Source of the DNA: Boudabousia tangfeifanii
Lineage (GTDB): Bacteria > Actinomycetota > Actinomycetes > Actinomycetales > Actinomycetaceae
Length of the DNA: 64,000 nt
Assembly: GCF_001856685.1 (NCBI RefSeq)
Contig: NZ_CP017812.1
Coordinates: 744,001 to 808,000, forward strand
Reading direction: 5' to 3'
Below the pieces are notes generated by a model. The model searched no databases. It worked only from the letters and a program-made list of their open reading frames with translations, and was not told the DNA's origin. The number at the start of each line of letters is the position of its first letter. Position 1 is the first letter of the stretch. The position numbers and the translations under genes are program-made. Positions 51,945-60,229 of this stretch are shown here, in pieces.

Positions 51945-51956
51945 GTAAATAGTATA
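51945..51956 (-). promoter_or_regulatory. Promoter of the metP leader
   Basis: TATACT (51956-51951) plus six bases puts the expected transcription start on the A of the leader-peptide ATG (51944). A -35 box is not clear. Confidence 0.55.
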
Positions 51957-52009
51957 TGTCATAATGTTCCAATGCGCTAGTTTTATCGCAGACTAATTTG
52001 ATATGAAAG

Positions 52010-52036
52010 TGGGGCGCCTGAAAATCAGGCGCCCCA
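52010..52036 (-). terminator. Terminator after the first peptide-binding protein gene
   Basis: A perfect 12-bp stem (52010-52021 with 52025-52036), three-base loop, about 20 bases past the stop on the minus strand. Confidence 0.75.
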
Positions 52037-52054
52037 CAATGCTATTTAGTTGTC

Positions 52055-53728
52055 TTACTTGGCGTCTTTAGCCCAACCAATGAGTTCCTTCGGAACAATG
52101 GTGTAACCCATTGCGCCCTGGTTAGCTAGGCCCTTCTTAGTTGCAACCATGGTAGGTCCAACGGAGAGTGGCAGCCAGCCGACCTGGTCCAAAGCAGCTT
52201 TTTCAGCTTCGTTACCGAGCTTGATGGCTTCATCGGCGGTGCTGGCATCTAGTGACTTGCGGATCTTTTCGTCGATTTCCTTCGAGCCTAGACCAGTCTT
52301 GGAAAGAGCGGAATCAGAGAAGTAGATCTGGCCGACATCAGCCATACCGAATGGGTTGCTTTGACGTAGACCGGAGAGGACTAGATCAAAGTCGCGGTCC
52401 TTCATGGTGCGCTGGAAGTCAGCAGGCTTACGCTGGTCAACGACCATCTTGACGCCAGCATTCTTCAGCATCGACTGGATGCCGTCGTAAAGAGCCTTAA
52501 GGGTAGCGCTGGTGGAGAAGGATGGAATCAAGACGGATAGTTCTTCGCCATCCTTGGTGCGGTAGGTCTTGCCGTCTTCTAGCTTCCAGCCAGCTTCATC
52601 GAGTAGCTTCTTGGCGTGCTCTAGGTCAAAGTTGCCGTATTCGCCAACGTTGTTTTCGTAACCCTTCTGAGAAGGCTTCATGGTCAAGGAACCCAATGGT
52701 GGTTCACTCCAGCCCATGCCTTGGAAGCGGATATCGAGCAAGGTCGGGCGGCTAATCGCCTGGAAGATTGCGGTACGGACATTCTTATCGTCCATGTGAG
52801 GGCGCTTCGAGTTAATCTGAAGCAGGGTTTCGCCAGTGCTGGTCGAGTTGTAGCGAGCCAAGTCCTTCATGTCCTTGGTCTGGTCTAGACGTTCCTTATT
52901 GCCGACTGCAGCAATGTCAAGCTCACCATTCTTGAAAGCGGTAATTTCAGCCTGAGGATCTAGTGCACGCATCAAAACGCGGTCTAGTTTGCCTGGCTGG
53001 CCCCACCACTTTTCGTTCGGAACGACCGAAACGGTACCGCCCTTAGAATCGAAGGCTTCTAGCTTGTAAGGACCGGTGCCCCATTCTGGGTGAGGATTGT
53101 TGATGTAGCCTTCGTTGTATAGCTTGGGATCTGCAGCAACCTTTGGGTGTAGCAAGCTTTCGAAGGTCTTCTTCCACCAAGGGAAGGTGCTCTTGTAAGT
53201 GACGACGACCTGGAAGTCGTTCTCGCCTCGGGTTAGAGATTCAATATCAACATAGCCGTCTGGCTCGGAAACTTGGTACTCTTCGTTAGAGCCGTTCTGG
53301 GCCTTCCAAGTGGCTTCCCAAACCTTCCAGTCGATTGGGGTGCCATCGTTGAAGACTGCCTTATCGTTAAGGTCGTAGGTGACGACGGTCTTGCCGTCTT
53401 TAACTTCTTCTTTGTAGTTAGTAACGTATGCTGGGTTTGGGTACCATTCAGCGTTATCGTCGTAAAGAGCTACCTGAGCGTTGTACCAGCGCCAAATACC
53501 TGTGGTTTCAGCGTCTGCGTTCGCCTGGAATGGGTTCATCTGTTCAGGAACCGCACCTAGGGCGAATGTAAGAGTGCCGCCGTCTTTAAGATCTTCATAC
53601 TTTACTTTATTGTAGTCTGATGCTTTTACTTTGATCTCAGACTTTTCGTCAGCGTTGCTACCGCAACCGGCAAGAACCATGGCGGTGCTGGCCGCTAGGA
53701 TTGCTGTGGCCTTAACAAGGCGGTTCAT
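52055..53728 (-). CDS. Peptide ABC transporter substrate-binding lipoprotein (family 5), distal copy
   Basis: A 557-residue OppA/DppA-type binding protein. Signal peptide with lipobox LAGC (cysteine near residue 22), then the SBP family 5 fold with FALGAVPEQMNPFQAN, YNEGYINNPHPEWGTGPYKLEAF and the C-terminal NQGAMGYTIVPKELIGWAKDAK. It captures oligopeptides outside the membrane for the OppBCDF transporter encoded upstream. GGAGG lies six bases before the ATG. It is similar over its full length to the next gene upstream. Confidence 0.92.
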   Translation of the reverse strand: MNRLVKATAILAASTAMVLAGCGSNADEKSEIKVKASDYNKVKYEDLKDGGTLTFALGAVPEQMNPFQANADAETTGIWRWYNAQVALYDDNAEWYPNPAYVTNYKEEVKDGKTVVTYDLNDKAVFNDGTPIDWKVWEATWKAQNGSNEEYQVSEPDGYVDIESLTRGENDFQVVVTYKSTFPWWKKTFESLLHPKVAADPKLYNEGYINNPHPEWGTGPYKLEAFDSKGGTVSVVPNEKWWGQPGKLDRVLMRALDPQAEITAFKNGELDIAAVGNKERLDQTKDMKDLARYNSTSTGETLLQINSKRPHMDDKNVRTAIFQAISRPTLLDIRFQGMGWSEPPLGSLTMKPSQKGYENNVGEYGNFDLEHAKKLLDEAGWKLEDGKTYRTKDGEELSVLIPSFSTSATLKALYDGIQSMLKNAGVKMVVDQRKPADFQRTMKDRDFDLVLSGLRQSNPFGMADVGQIYFSDSALSKTGLGSKEIDEKIRKSLDASTADEAIKLGNEAEKAALDQVGWLPLSVGPTMVATKKGLANQGAMGYTIVPKELIGWAKDAK

Positions 53729-53873
53729 AAAATACCTCCAGTAGTTTTACGACAGAAACACTTTCTATCGGACTTACAGGATAATACTTTACGAATTTTT
53801 GAACTTTATGTCAATATTTATAGGTTTAGTTATTAAATAGTTATATTTGAATATAGATATTGCTGAAAAATGC

Positions 53874-53911
53874 TTCTGGGGGGATGGCGTCAGAACGCCA
53901 TCCCCCCAGAA
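53874..53911 (-). terminator. Terminator after the second peptide-binding protein gene
   Basis: A perfect 17-bp stem (53874-53890 with 53895-53911), four-base loop, then a T-run on the minus strand, between the two binding-protein genes. Confidence 0.85.
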
Positions 53912-53924
53912 AAACTAGGTCAGA

Positions 53925-55613
53925 TTATTTCTCAGCCTTGAAATCATCCTTTGCCCAACCAATCATTTGTGGAGCTTTGCGCGCGAAGCCCATGGCACCC
54001 ATATTGGCTAGTCCCTTGGTGGTTGCGACCATGGTTGGACCGGTATAAACCGGCATGGCGCCAGCTAACTTCAAAGCCGCCTTTTCAGCTTGGTTGCCGA
54101 GTTTTGTTGCCTCTTCTTGAGTTTCTGCGTTCAAGGAAGCAGCGCATAGGTCGTCAACCTCCTGTGAGCCAGTGCCACTCTTGAGTAGGGTGTGACCCTG
54201 TCCATAGAACTGGCAAATGTCAGCCATGGCGAACGAATTTTCCGCGAAGAGAGACGAGATCATTACATCGAATTCTCGATTCTTCATGATCTGTGGGTAG
54301 TCAGCATTTGGGCGCTGCTCAAGCTTGAAATTAATACCAACGTTCTTAAGCATTGATTGGATAGCATTGTTCATTGACTTTGTTAGGTCGTCGTTGCCGA
54401 AATAAGGACGTTCTAGAACTAATTCTTCACCTGCTGCGTTGGTACGGTAGGTCTTACCTTCTTCCAGCTTCCAGCCAGCTTCGTCGAGCAGTTTTCCAGC
54501 AGCTTCCGGATCGAAGACGCCCAAATCGCCCATGTTGTCTTCGTAGCCTGGTTGGGTCTGCTTGAGAATGAGGGAGTTGAGTAGATCTCCCTCGAAGTTC
54601 ATACCCTGGAAACGAACCTTCATAATAATTTTGCGATCAATTGCTTTCATCACAGCTTTTCGAACATTGATGTCTTTCAATGCAGGCCGAGCTGAATTGA
54701 GAGTCATGAATACCTCTGAAAGGGAAGTGCCCGCGTAAACTGGAGTGTCATCGGTGAGCTGGGCAAGACGATCTTTAGTACCAACTCCAACTACGTCAAT
54801 CTCTTTATTTTTGAAGGCTTGCATATCGGCAGTGCTTTCGAGTGCTCGGAAATAAATGTTGTCGAGCTTGCCTGGATCGCCCCACCACTTTTCGTTTTTC
54901 ACGAAGGTGGCAGTGCCGCCCTTGTTATCGATGGATTCGACTTTGTACGGTCCTGCACCCCATTCTGGGTGTGGATTATTCAGGTAAGCGGTTCCGAAGT
55001 TTTCTCCAGATGCTGCGAGGCCTGGATGCATCAAGTAGTTGAAGTTCTTTCGCCACCATGGGAAGTGTCCCTTGTAAGTGACTTTGACTTGGAAATCATT
55101 TTCGCCACGTTCTACCTTTTCTATAGCTTGGTAGCCAGTTGGGTCACCAAGTTGCATCTTGGGGTCATCGCTTGAGCCTGCTTTCCAGGTGCCTTCCCAG
55201 ACCTTCCAATCGATTGGAGTGTCATCGTTGAATTTTGCTTTATCGTTAAGATCGTAAACAACGACAGTTTTTCCATCGGTAACACTATCTTGTGCTTTGG
55301 TGACATAATCAGGGTTAGGTTCCCAGTTGCCGTCATCGTCGAAGAGTGCAACTACTGGGTTCCACCAATACCAAAGCGATGCAGTTTCAAATGTTGCAGT
55401 GGCCGCCATAGGGTTTAGCTGTTCCGGAATCATGCCCGTTGAGAGGGTTAGCTTACCGCCGTCTTTCAGCTGATCGTATGGGACGTGTAAGTAATCGGCG
55501 CCCTTAATATTAGCGGCGTCTTCGCCTAGTTTTTGTTCATCGCCACAACCAGCAAGGGTCATTAAGCTTGCGATTGCAACTAAAGATGTAGAGATTTTAA
55601 CAATGCGGTTCAT
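53925..55613 (-). CDS. Peptide ABC transporter substrate-binding lipoprotein (family 5), proximal copy
   Basis: A 562-residue paralogue of the gene at 52055. Lipobox LAGC near residue 23 (MNRIVKISTSLVAIASLMTLAGC), LSTGMIPEQLNPMAATATFETAS, GTAYLNNPHPEWGAGPYKVESI and RKAPQMIGWAKDD near the end. ATG 55613 has AGGAG six bases upstream; an in-frame start 39 bases earlier would spoil the signal peptide. The two copies differ throughout, so they probably bind different peptides but share one membrane transporter. Confidence 0.92.
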   Translation of the reverse strand: MNRIVKISTSLVAIASLMTLAGCGDEQKLGEDAANIKGADYLHVPYDQLKDGGKLTLSTGMIPEQLNPMAATATFETASLWYWWNPVVALFDDDGNWEPNPDYVTKAQDSVTDGKTVVVYDLNDKAKFNDDTPIDWKVWEGTWKAGSSDDPKMQLGDPTGYQAIEKVERGENDFQVKVTYKGHFPWWRKNFNYLMHPGLAASGENFGTAYLNNPHPEWGAGPYKVESIDNKGGTATFVKNEKWWGDPGKLDNIYFRALESTADMQAFKNKEIDVVGVGTKDRLAQLTDDTPVYAGTSLSEVFMTLNSARPALKDINVRKAVMKAIDRKIIMKVRFQGMNFEGDLLNSLILKQTQPGYEDNMGDLGVFDPEAAGKLLDEAGWKLEEGKTYRTNAAGEELVLERPYFGNDDLTKSMNNAIQSMLKNVGINFKLEQRPNADYPQIMKNREFDVMISSLFAENSFAMADICQFYGQGHTLLKSGTGSQEVDDLCAASLNAETQEEATKLGNQAEKAALKLAGAMPVYTGPTMVATTKGLANMGAMGFARKAPQMIGWAKDDFKAEK

Positions 55614-55832
55614 GAAAACTCCTAGAAGTGCGGAATAAGGAATAGTGGGCACCGTAGCCTTACTACTATGTGTTAAGTCTACTCAAAAAGTATCCTAAGG
55701 GCTATTTGAATTCATGCGTTTTATCTAACTGTAATCATGCTAAAAAACGTTGAAAAATCAATACAAAGCGCTTATTGTGGAAGATTTTTTCGAGGCTTTT
55801 AAAAGTAGTTTATGAAACTATTAATATAAAGC

Positions 55833-55872
55833 TTTTTGGGGGGTGGAAGAAATATCTTCCACCCCCCAAAAA
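55833..55872. terminator. Terminator downstream of oppDF
   Basis: A perfect 18-bp stem (55833-55850 with 55855-55872) with T5/A5 ends follows the minus-strand oppDF stop. The 250 or so bases from here to the binding-protein start hold no other gene. Confidence 0.85.
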
Positions 55873-55897
55873 AGAGCGTAATTATGAAGCGAAGTTA

Positions 55898-57985
55898 TTA
55901 CAACTTAGCCTCGGATTGTTCGACCCAGTGGCATGCCGCTGTATGATCGGGACCATGTGAGGTAAGGATCGGTTCCTCGCTATTACACTTCGCTTGTTGT
56001 TCAGCCCCTAGCAACTTGTACAAGGGACAACGAGTCTTGAAAGAACAACCAACAATCTCATCCGCAGGTCCAGGTAAGTCACCTTCAAGGGTAACTCGTG
56101 CACGTGTCTTTTCTACTTCTGGATCTGGAATCGGAATAGCAGAAAGTAGTGCCTTTGTATACGGGTGAAGTGGGTTATCGAAGAGTTCATCGACTTCACC
56201 AACTTCCACAAACTTACCAAGATACATCACCGCAACGCGGTGTGAAATATGGCGAACTACGGAAAGGTCGTGAGCGACGAATACATAGGACAAGCCAAGT
56301 TTCGCACGAAGTTCATCGAGCAGGTTGATCATGCCGGCCTGGATCGAAACGTCAAGTGCAGAAACTGGTTCGTCTAGTACGACTACGGCAGGATTGGAGG
56401 CCAAGGCGCGGGCGAAACCAATACGCTGACGTTGACCACCAGAGAAGGCTCCCGGGAAACGGTCAATATGGGACGGGTCGAGGCCAACCAAATCCATCAA
56501 TTCGGCAATTCGGTCTTCCAAATCACCTTCGTATCCGAAGGAACGTAGTGGTTCGGCAATGATATCGAATACCGTCATACGGGGATCCAAGGCGCCCATG
56601 GGGTCTTGGAAAACCATTTGAATATTACGACGTGCCGCCCGGCGTTCGCGGCCCGACATTTTCGCTACGTCTTCCCCAGCAAGTTCAATCTTGCCTTCGG
56701 TTAGTTCTACACCGAGATCCATGATCTGGAGTAGGGTAGTGGTCTTACCACAACCGGACTCGCCTACAATCGACAGCGTTTCGCCCTCGCGTACTTCGAA
56801 GTCTAGGCCGTTAACTGCACGTACCGTACCAACTCGACGCTTAAGGAACGCACCCTTAATTAGCGGGAAGTGCTTCTTAAGATCGTTAACCTGGAGCGCA
56901 ATCTTACGTTCTGAGCGAGGGACATCGGCTAGGGTTTCTTCCGGCAATGGTGGAACCGGGAAGAGATCCTTACCGTTGATCTGCTTGCGGAAGATATCCT
57001 GCTTACGAATACAAGCTGCCATGTGACCCTCGGAACGTTCACCGTGGCCAGTGTCAATTGGCTCAAGATGCGGCTCTTCCTTACGGCACTCAGGCATTAC
57101 GATCGGGCAACGGTCAGCGAAAGGGCAACCAGGAGGTAGATTAATTACGGTTGGCGGATTGCCGTCAATCGGAATCAAAGGCTGATCTGCAGGCTGGTCT
57201 GCGCGCGGGATAGCCGAAAGCAAACCGATGGTGTACGGCATACGGGGAGAATCAAATAGCTCGTATGCGTTAGCTTTTTCAACCGGACGCCCAGCGTACA
57301 TCACAATAACGTCATCGGCAGTGTTTGCTACTACGCCCATATCGTGAGTAATCATGATGACGGCTGCATGAGTTTCACGCTGTGCAGTCTTGAGTACTTC
57401 TAGGATCTGTGCCTGAATAGTAACGTCAAGTGCAGTGGTTGGTTCGTCAGCAATAATGACTTCCGGGTTATGTGCAATCGCGATAGCAATAACCACGCGC
57501 TGACGCATGCCGCCAGAGAATTCGTGCGGGAAGCTCTTAACACGTTTATCTGGGTTTGGAATACCAACCAAATCCAAGAGCTCGACTGCACGCTTCATCG
57601 CATCATTGTAGGAAATGTCTTGATGGCACTGAAGAGCTTCAACGATCTGATCACCGACGGTAAAAACAGGAGTTAGTGAAGACAATGGATCTTGGAAGAT
57701 CATGCCAATCTGCTTGCCTCGGATCTTTGACATCTCCGAATCAGACTTACCGAGGAGTTCTTCACCGTTAAGTTTGATCGAACCGTTGATTTTCGCGTAG
57801 TCAGGGAGCAAGCCCATCACTGCCATCGAAGAAACAGACTTACCCGATCCAGATTCGCCGACAATGCCTAGCGAACGTCCGGGGTAAAGATCAAAGCTAA
57901 CACCGCGGACAGCGTCAACTCGACCTGCTTCAGAAGGGAAAGAAACTGTCAGATCTTTAACAGATAGTACAGGTTTCGTGGTCAT
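55898..57985 (-). CDS. oppDF: Peptide ABC transporter, fused OppD-OppF ATPase
   Basis: A 695-residue protein with two ABC ATPase domains. Domain 1 (about 5-330): Walker A GESGSGKS (43-50), signature FSGGMRQRV, Walker B VIIADEPT, then an oligopeptide C-terminal extension with four cysteines that may bind iron-sulphur. Domain 2 (about 360-690): GESGCGKTTT, FSGGQRQRIGFARAL, VVVLDEPVSALD and a second C-terminal extension. Such fusions power peptide import in many Actinomycetota. The start overlaps the oppC stop by four bases. Confidence 0.94.
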   Translation of the reverse strand: MTTKPVLSVKDLTVSFPSEAGRVDAVRGVSFDLYPGRSLGIVGESGSGKSVSSMAVMGLLPDYAKINGSIKLNGEELLGKSDSEMSKIRGKQIGMIFQDPLSSLTPVFTVGDQIVEALQCHQDISYNDAMKRAVELLDLVGIPNPDKRVKSFPHEFSGGMRQRVVIAIAIAHNPEVIIADEPTTALDVTIQAQILEVLKTAQRETHAAVIMITHDMGVVANTADDVIVMYAGRPVEKANAYELFDSPRMPYTIGLLSAIPRADQPADQPLIPIDGNPPTVINLPPGCPFADRCPIVMPECRKEEPHLEPIDTGHGERSEGHMAACIRKQDIFRKQINGKDLFPVPPLPEETLADVPRSERKIALQVNDLKKHFPLIKGAFLKRRVGTVRAVNGLDFEVREGETLSIVGESGCGKTTTLLQIMDLGVELTEGKIELAGEDVAKMSGRERRAARRNIQMVFQDPMGALDPRMTVFDIIAEPLRSFGYEGDLEDRIAELMDLVGLDPSHIDRFPGAFSGGQRQRIGFARALASNPAVVVLDEPVSALDVSIQAGMINLLDELRAKLGLSYVFVAHDLSVVRHISHRVAVMYLGKFVEVGEVDELFDNPLHPYTKALLSAIPIPDPEVEKTRARVTLEGDLPGPADEIVGCSFKTRCPLYKLLGAEQQAKCNSEEPILTSHGPDHTAACHWVEQSEAKL

Positions 57986-58917
57986 GCTCTACCTCCAGCA
58001 GAGGAGTTCGGATCAAGGGCATCACGAAGGCCGTCCGCAATGAAAGCAACTGCCAAGGTGATTAGGGTTAGGAAACCCGCAGGAATGAAGAATAGCCAAG
58101 GTGCCGAGTAGAGCACGTCTTGTGCTCCACCAAGCAATGTACCTAGCGAAACGTCTGGTGCCTTCACACCCAACCCTAGGAAGGAGAATGAAGTTTCAGC
58201 CATAACAGTAGCTTGTACGCCCAAAGTCATCTGGATTACCAAGAGAGAACCGATGTTAGGTACCATGTGGCGCCACAAAATCTTACCGGAACTAACACCC
58301 ATGTAGCGGGCTGCGGTAACGAATTCACGTTCACGGATCGACATAGCAAGCGACCAAATAACACGCGCTGCACCCATCCAGCCAAAGATGACTAGCACTA
58401 GGATTAGTAGCTGCCAAGAGCCACCATAGCCCTTAATGACCAACGCGATGATAAGGAAGGAAGGGATGATCAACAGGAAGTTGATGATTCCGAGCATCAC
58501 CTTTTCCATGCGTCGTCCGGCAGGACCGAGGGCACCGAAATAGGCGGTTGCGGTGCCGACCATAGCTGCAATCAAGGTGGTCAAAATAGAAGTAGTAAAA
58601 CCAATGATAAGTGAGCGACCAACACCATGTGATACCTGTGCAAATAGATCATGGCCACTCTTTTGAGTTCCAAACCAGTGACTTCCATTAGGGGGAGCAC
58701 CCAAGGCAGTAAAGTCTGGGTCAGCATAGTTCCATTCAGTCATCATCGGTCCGAAGACGGAGAATACCACTAGACCGAAAATAATGAATACCCCGAACAC
58801 CGCCAACTTATTGCGACGGAAGCGACGGTAGTAGAGACGCATCATACTGGTGCGCTTTTTTGAAGGTGGTACCGGAACGGCAACCTTTTCTTCAGAAACT
58901 TCGTTTTGCATAGTCAT
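57982..58917 (-). CDS. oppC: Peptide ABC transporter permease OppC
   Basis: A 311-residue inner-membrane permease of the OppC/DppC type: long cytoplasmic N-terminus, a first helix near residue 37, then five more in the BPD_transp_1 domain. The EAA-type loop is EREFVTAARYMGVSSGKILWRHMVPN, and HWFGTQKSGHDLFAQVSHGVGRSLIIGF is typical of OppC. It overlaps oppDF by four bases and begins one base after the oppB stop. Confidence 0.94.
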   Translation of the reverse strand: MTMQNEVSEEKVAVPVPPSKKRTSMMRLYYRRFRRNKLAVFGVFIIFGLVVFSVFGPMMTEWNYADPDFTALGAPPNGSHWFGTQKSGHDLFAQVSHGVGRSLIIGFTTSILTTLIAAMVGTATAYFGALGPAGRRMEKVMLGIINFLLIIPSFLIIALVIKGYGGSWQLLILVLVIFGWMGAARVIWSLAMSIREREFVTAARYMGVSSGKILWRHMVPNIGSLLVIQMTLGVQATVMAETSFSFLGLGVKAPDVSLGTLLGGAQDVLYSAPWLFFIPAGFLTLITLAVAFIADGLRDALDPNSSAGGRA

Positions 58918-58918
58918 G

Positions 58919-59899
58919 TCAGTTCACTCTCACTCGTGGGTCTAGCACGACAACGAAAATGTCAGCGAGGATCGCGCCAATAGCGGTCATTAGAGCGCCA
59001 AAAGCAGAAACAGCTACCAAACCGTGGATGTCATTCTTTTGGAGGGTTTCCATCATGTAGCGTCCCATACCGTTCCAGCCGAAGATGGTTTCGGTAAGTA
59101 CTGCACCACCGAAAATGCCGGGGATTGAGAACGCAATCTGGGTTGCAACAGGAATGATGGAAGTACGCATTGCGTGCTTACGGATTGCTTGGTGACGAGT
59201 CAAACCCTTAGCTCGAGCGGTGCGAACGTAGTCGGCATTGATGTTATCGAGTAGCAGTGAACGCTGGAGCATGTGCGTGCCGGCGAAGCTAACGATAACA
59301 AGTGAGACTGTGGGTAAGAAGAGATGCTGAAGAGCATCGATAAATTTCCAAATACCATGGACATCGAATGAGGATGAGCCAGTTACGTAGAACACGGTGG
59401 TATTTAGAGCTCGGTTGATCGAAATACCGATGTATACGACGAGGAGTGCTGCAACAACGATGTGGGTGTTAAGAGCGAAGACCGAGATGCCTTGCCAAAT
59501 ACGGTCCGCAAGTTTGTACTGTCGCGATGCAGTGTAGATACCTAGGGAAATGCCGACTACGGTTGCGATGATTGTCGCGCCCAAAAGAAGTTCAGCAGAT
59601 ACCCAAATACGGTAGCTAATCTGTTCGTTAACGGAACCGCCGGTTGGGTTTAGTCCCCAATTCCAGTGGAATAGAATATTAGATAACCAGATCCACCAGC
59701 GTTTGGCTAGTGGTACGGTAAAGTCCAAATTTAGTGGCCGCAGCATTGCGGATAATTGTTCCTGTGTAAAAGGATTCTTTCGTTCAGCGTAATTTGCCCG
59801 TGGGTCAAGAAACTGATTTGCGAGCAAATACGTAATATTTGTCGCCAGGAAGATCATGGCTAGCCACGATACAACCTTTCTAAAGACGTATTTAACCAT
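58919..59899 (-). CDS. oppB: Peptide ABC transporter permease OppB
   Basis: A permease of about 326 residues, first gene of the opp operon. The DppB/OppB pattern is present: N-terminal MVKYVFRKVVSWLAMIFLATNITYLL, a periplasmic region, then the EAA loop NADYVRTARAKGLTRHQAIRKHAMR and the conserved PGIFGGAVLTETIFGWNGMGRYM. ATG 59899 is preferred over an upstream start for its family-like N-terminus and the GAAGGGA site. The 330 bases between here and typA are a divergent promoter region with no gene seen. Confidence 0.92.
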   Translation of the reverse strand: MVKYVFRKVVSWLAMIFLATNITYLLANQFLDPRANYAERKNPFTQEQLSAMLRPLNLDFTVPLAKRWWIWLSNILFHWNWGLNPTGGSVNEQISYRIWVSAELLLGATIIATVVGISLGIYTASRQYKLADRIWQGISVFALNTHIVVAALLVVYIGISINRALNTTVFYVTGSSSFDVHGIWKFIDALQHLFLPTVSLVIVSFAGTHMLQRSLLLDNINADYVRTARAKGLTRHQAIRKHAMRTSIIPVATQIAFSIPGIFGGAVLTETIFGWNGMGRYMMETLQKNDIHGLVAVSAFGALMTAIGAILADIFVVVLDPRVRVN

Positions 59900-60190
59900 G
59901 CGTCTTTCCCTTCGCCGATAAACCAAAAAACGTAGTGCCGATAATGTGGTTCAACACTTCCGGCTCTTCACTTCGCTTTCATTAACCTAAAGTCTGATTA
60001 ATGAAACTACTAAGAGCACACTTACTTTACATTCAAATTCGTCTTTCGTCATCTGCCGGCGTGCCGTAGTAATGCGGTATCACTAAACGTAACTTGTGAA
60101 GTCGCTATATTTTGAGTGGTTTATCTGGTCTTTATCTGTCCGCTTGAGATATGCTGAGTGTGTTAAATCAATACATTAATAAAGAAACAT

Positions 60191-60210
60191 CAGTTATGCG
60201 TAAATAACTG
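60191..60210 (+). promoter_or_regulatory. Inverted repeat just upstream of typA
   Basis: CAGTTAT and ATAACTG form perfect 7-bp arms around GCGTAA, ending 19 bases before the proposed typA ATG. It could be an operator or an RNA hairpin near the translation start. Confidence 0.4.
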
Positions 60211-60229
60211 GATGAGAGTGATGGTAAAA

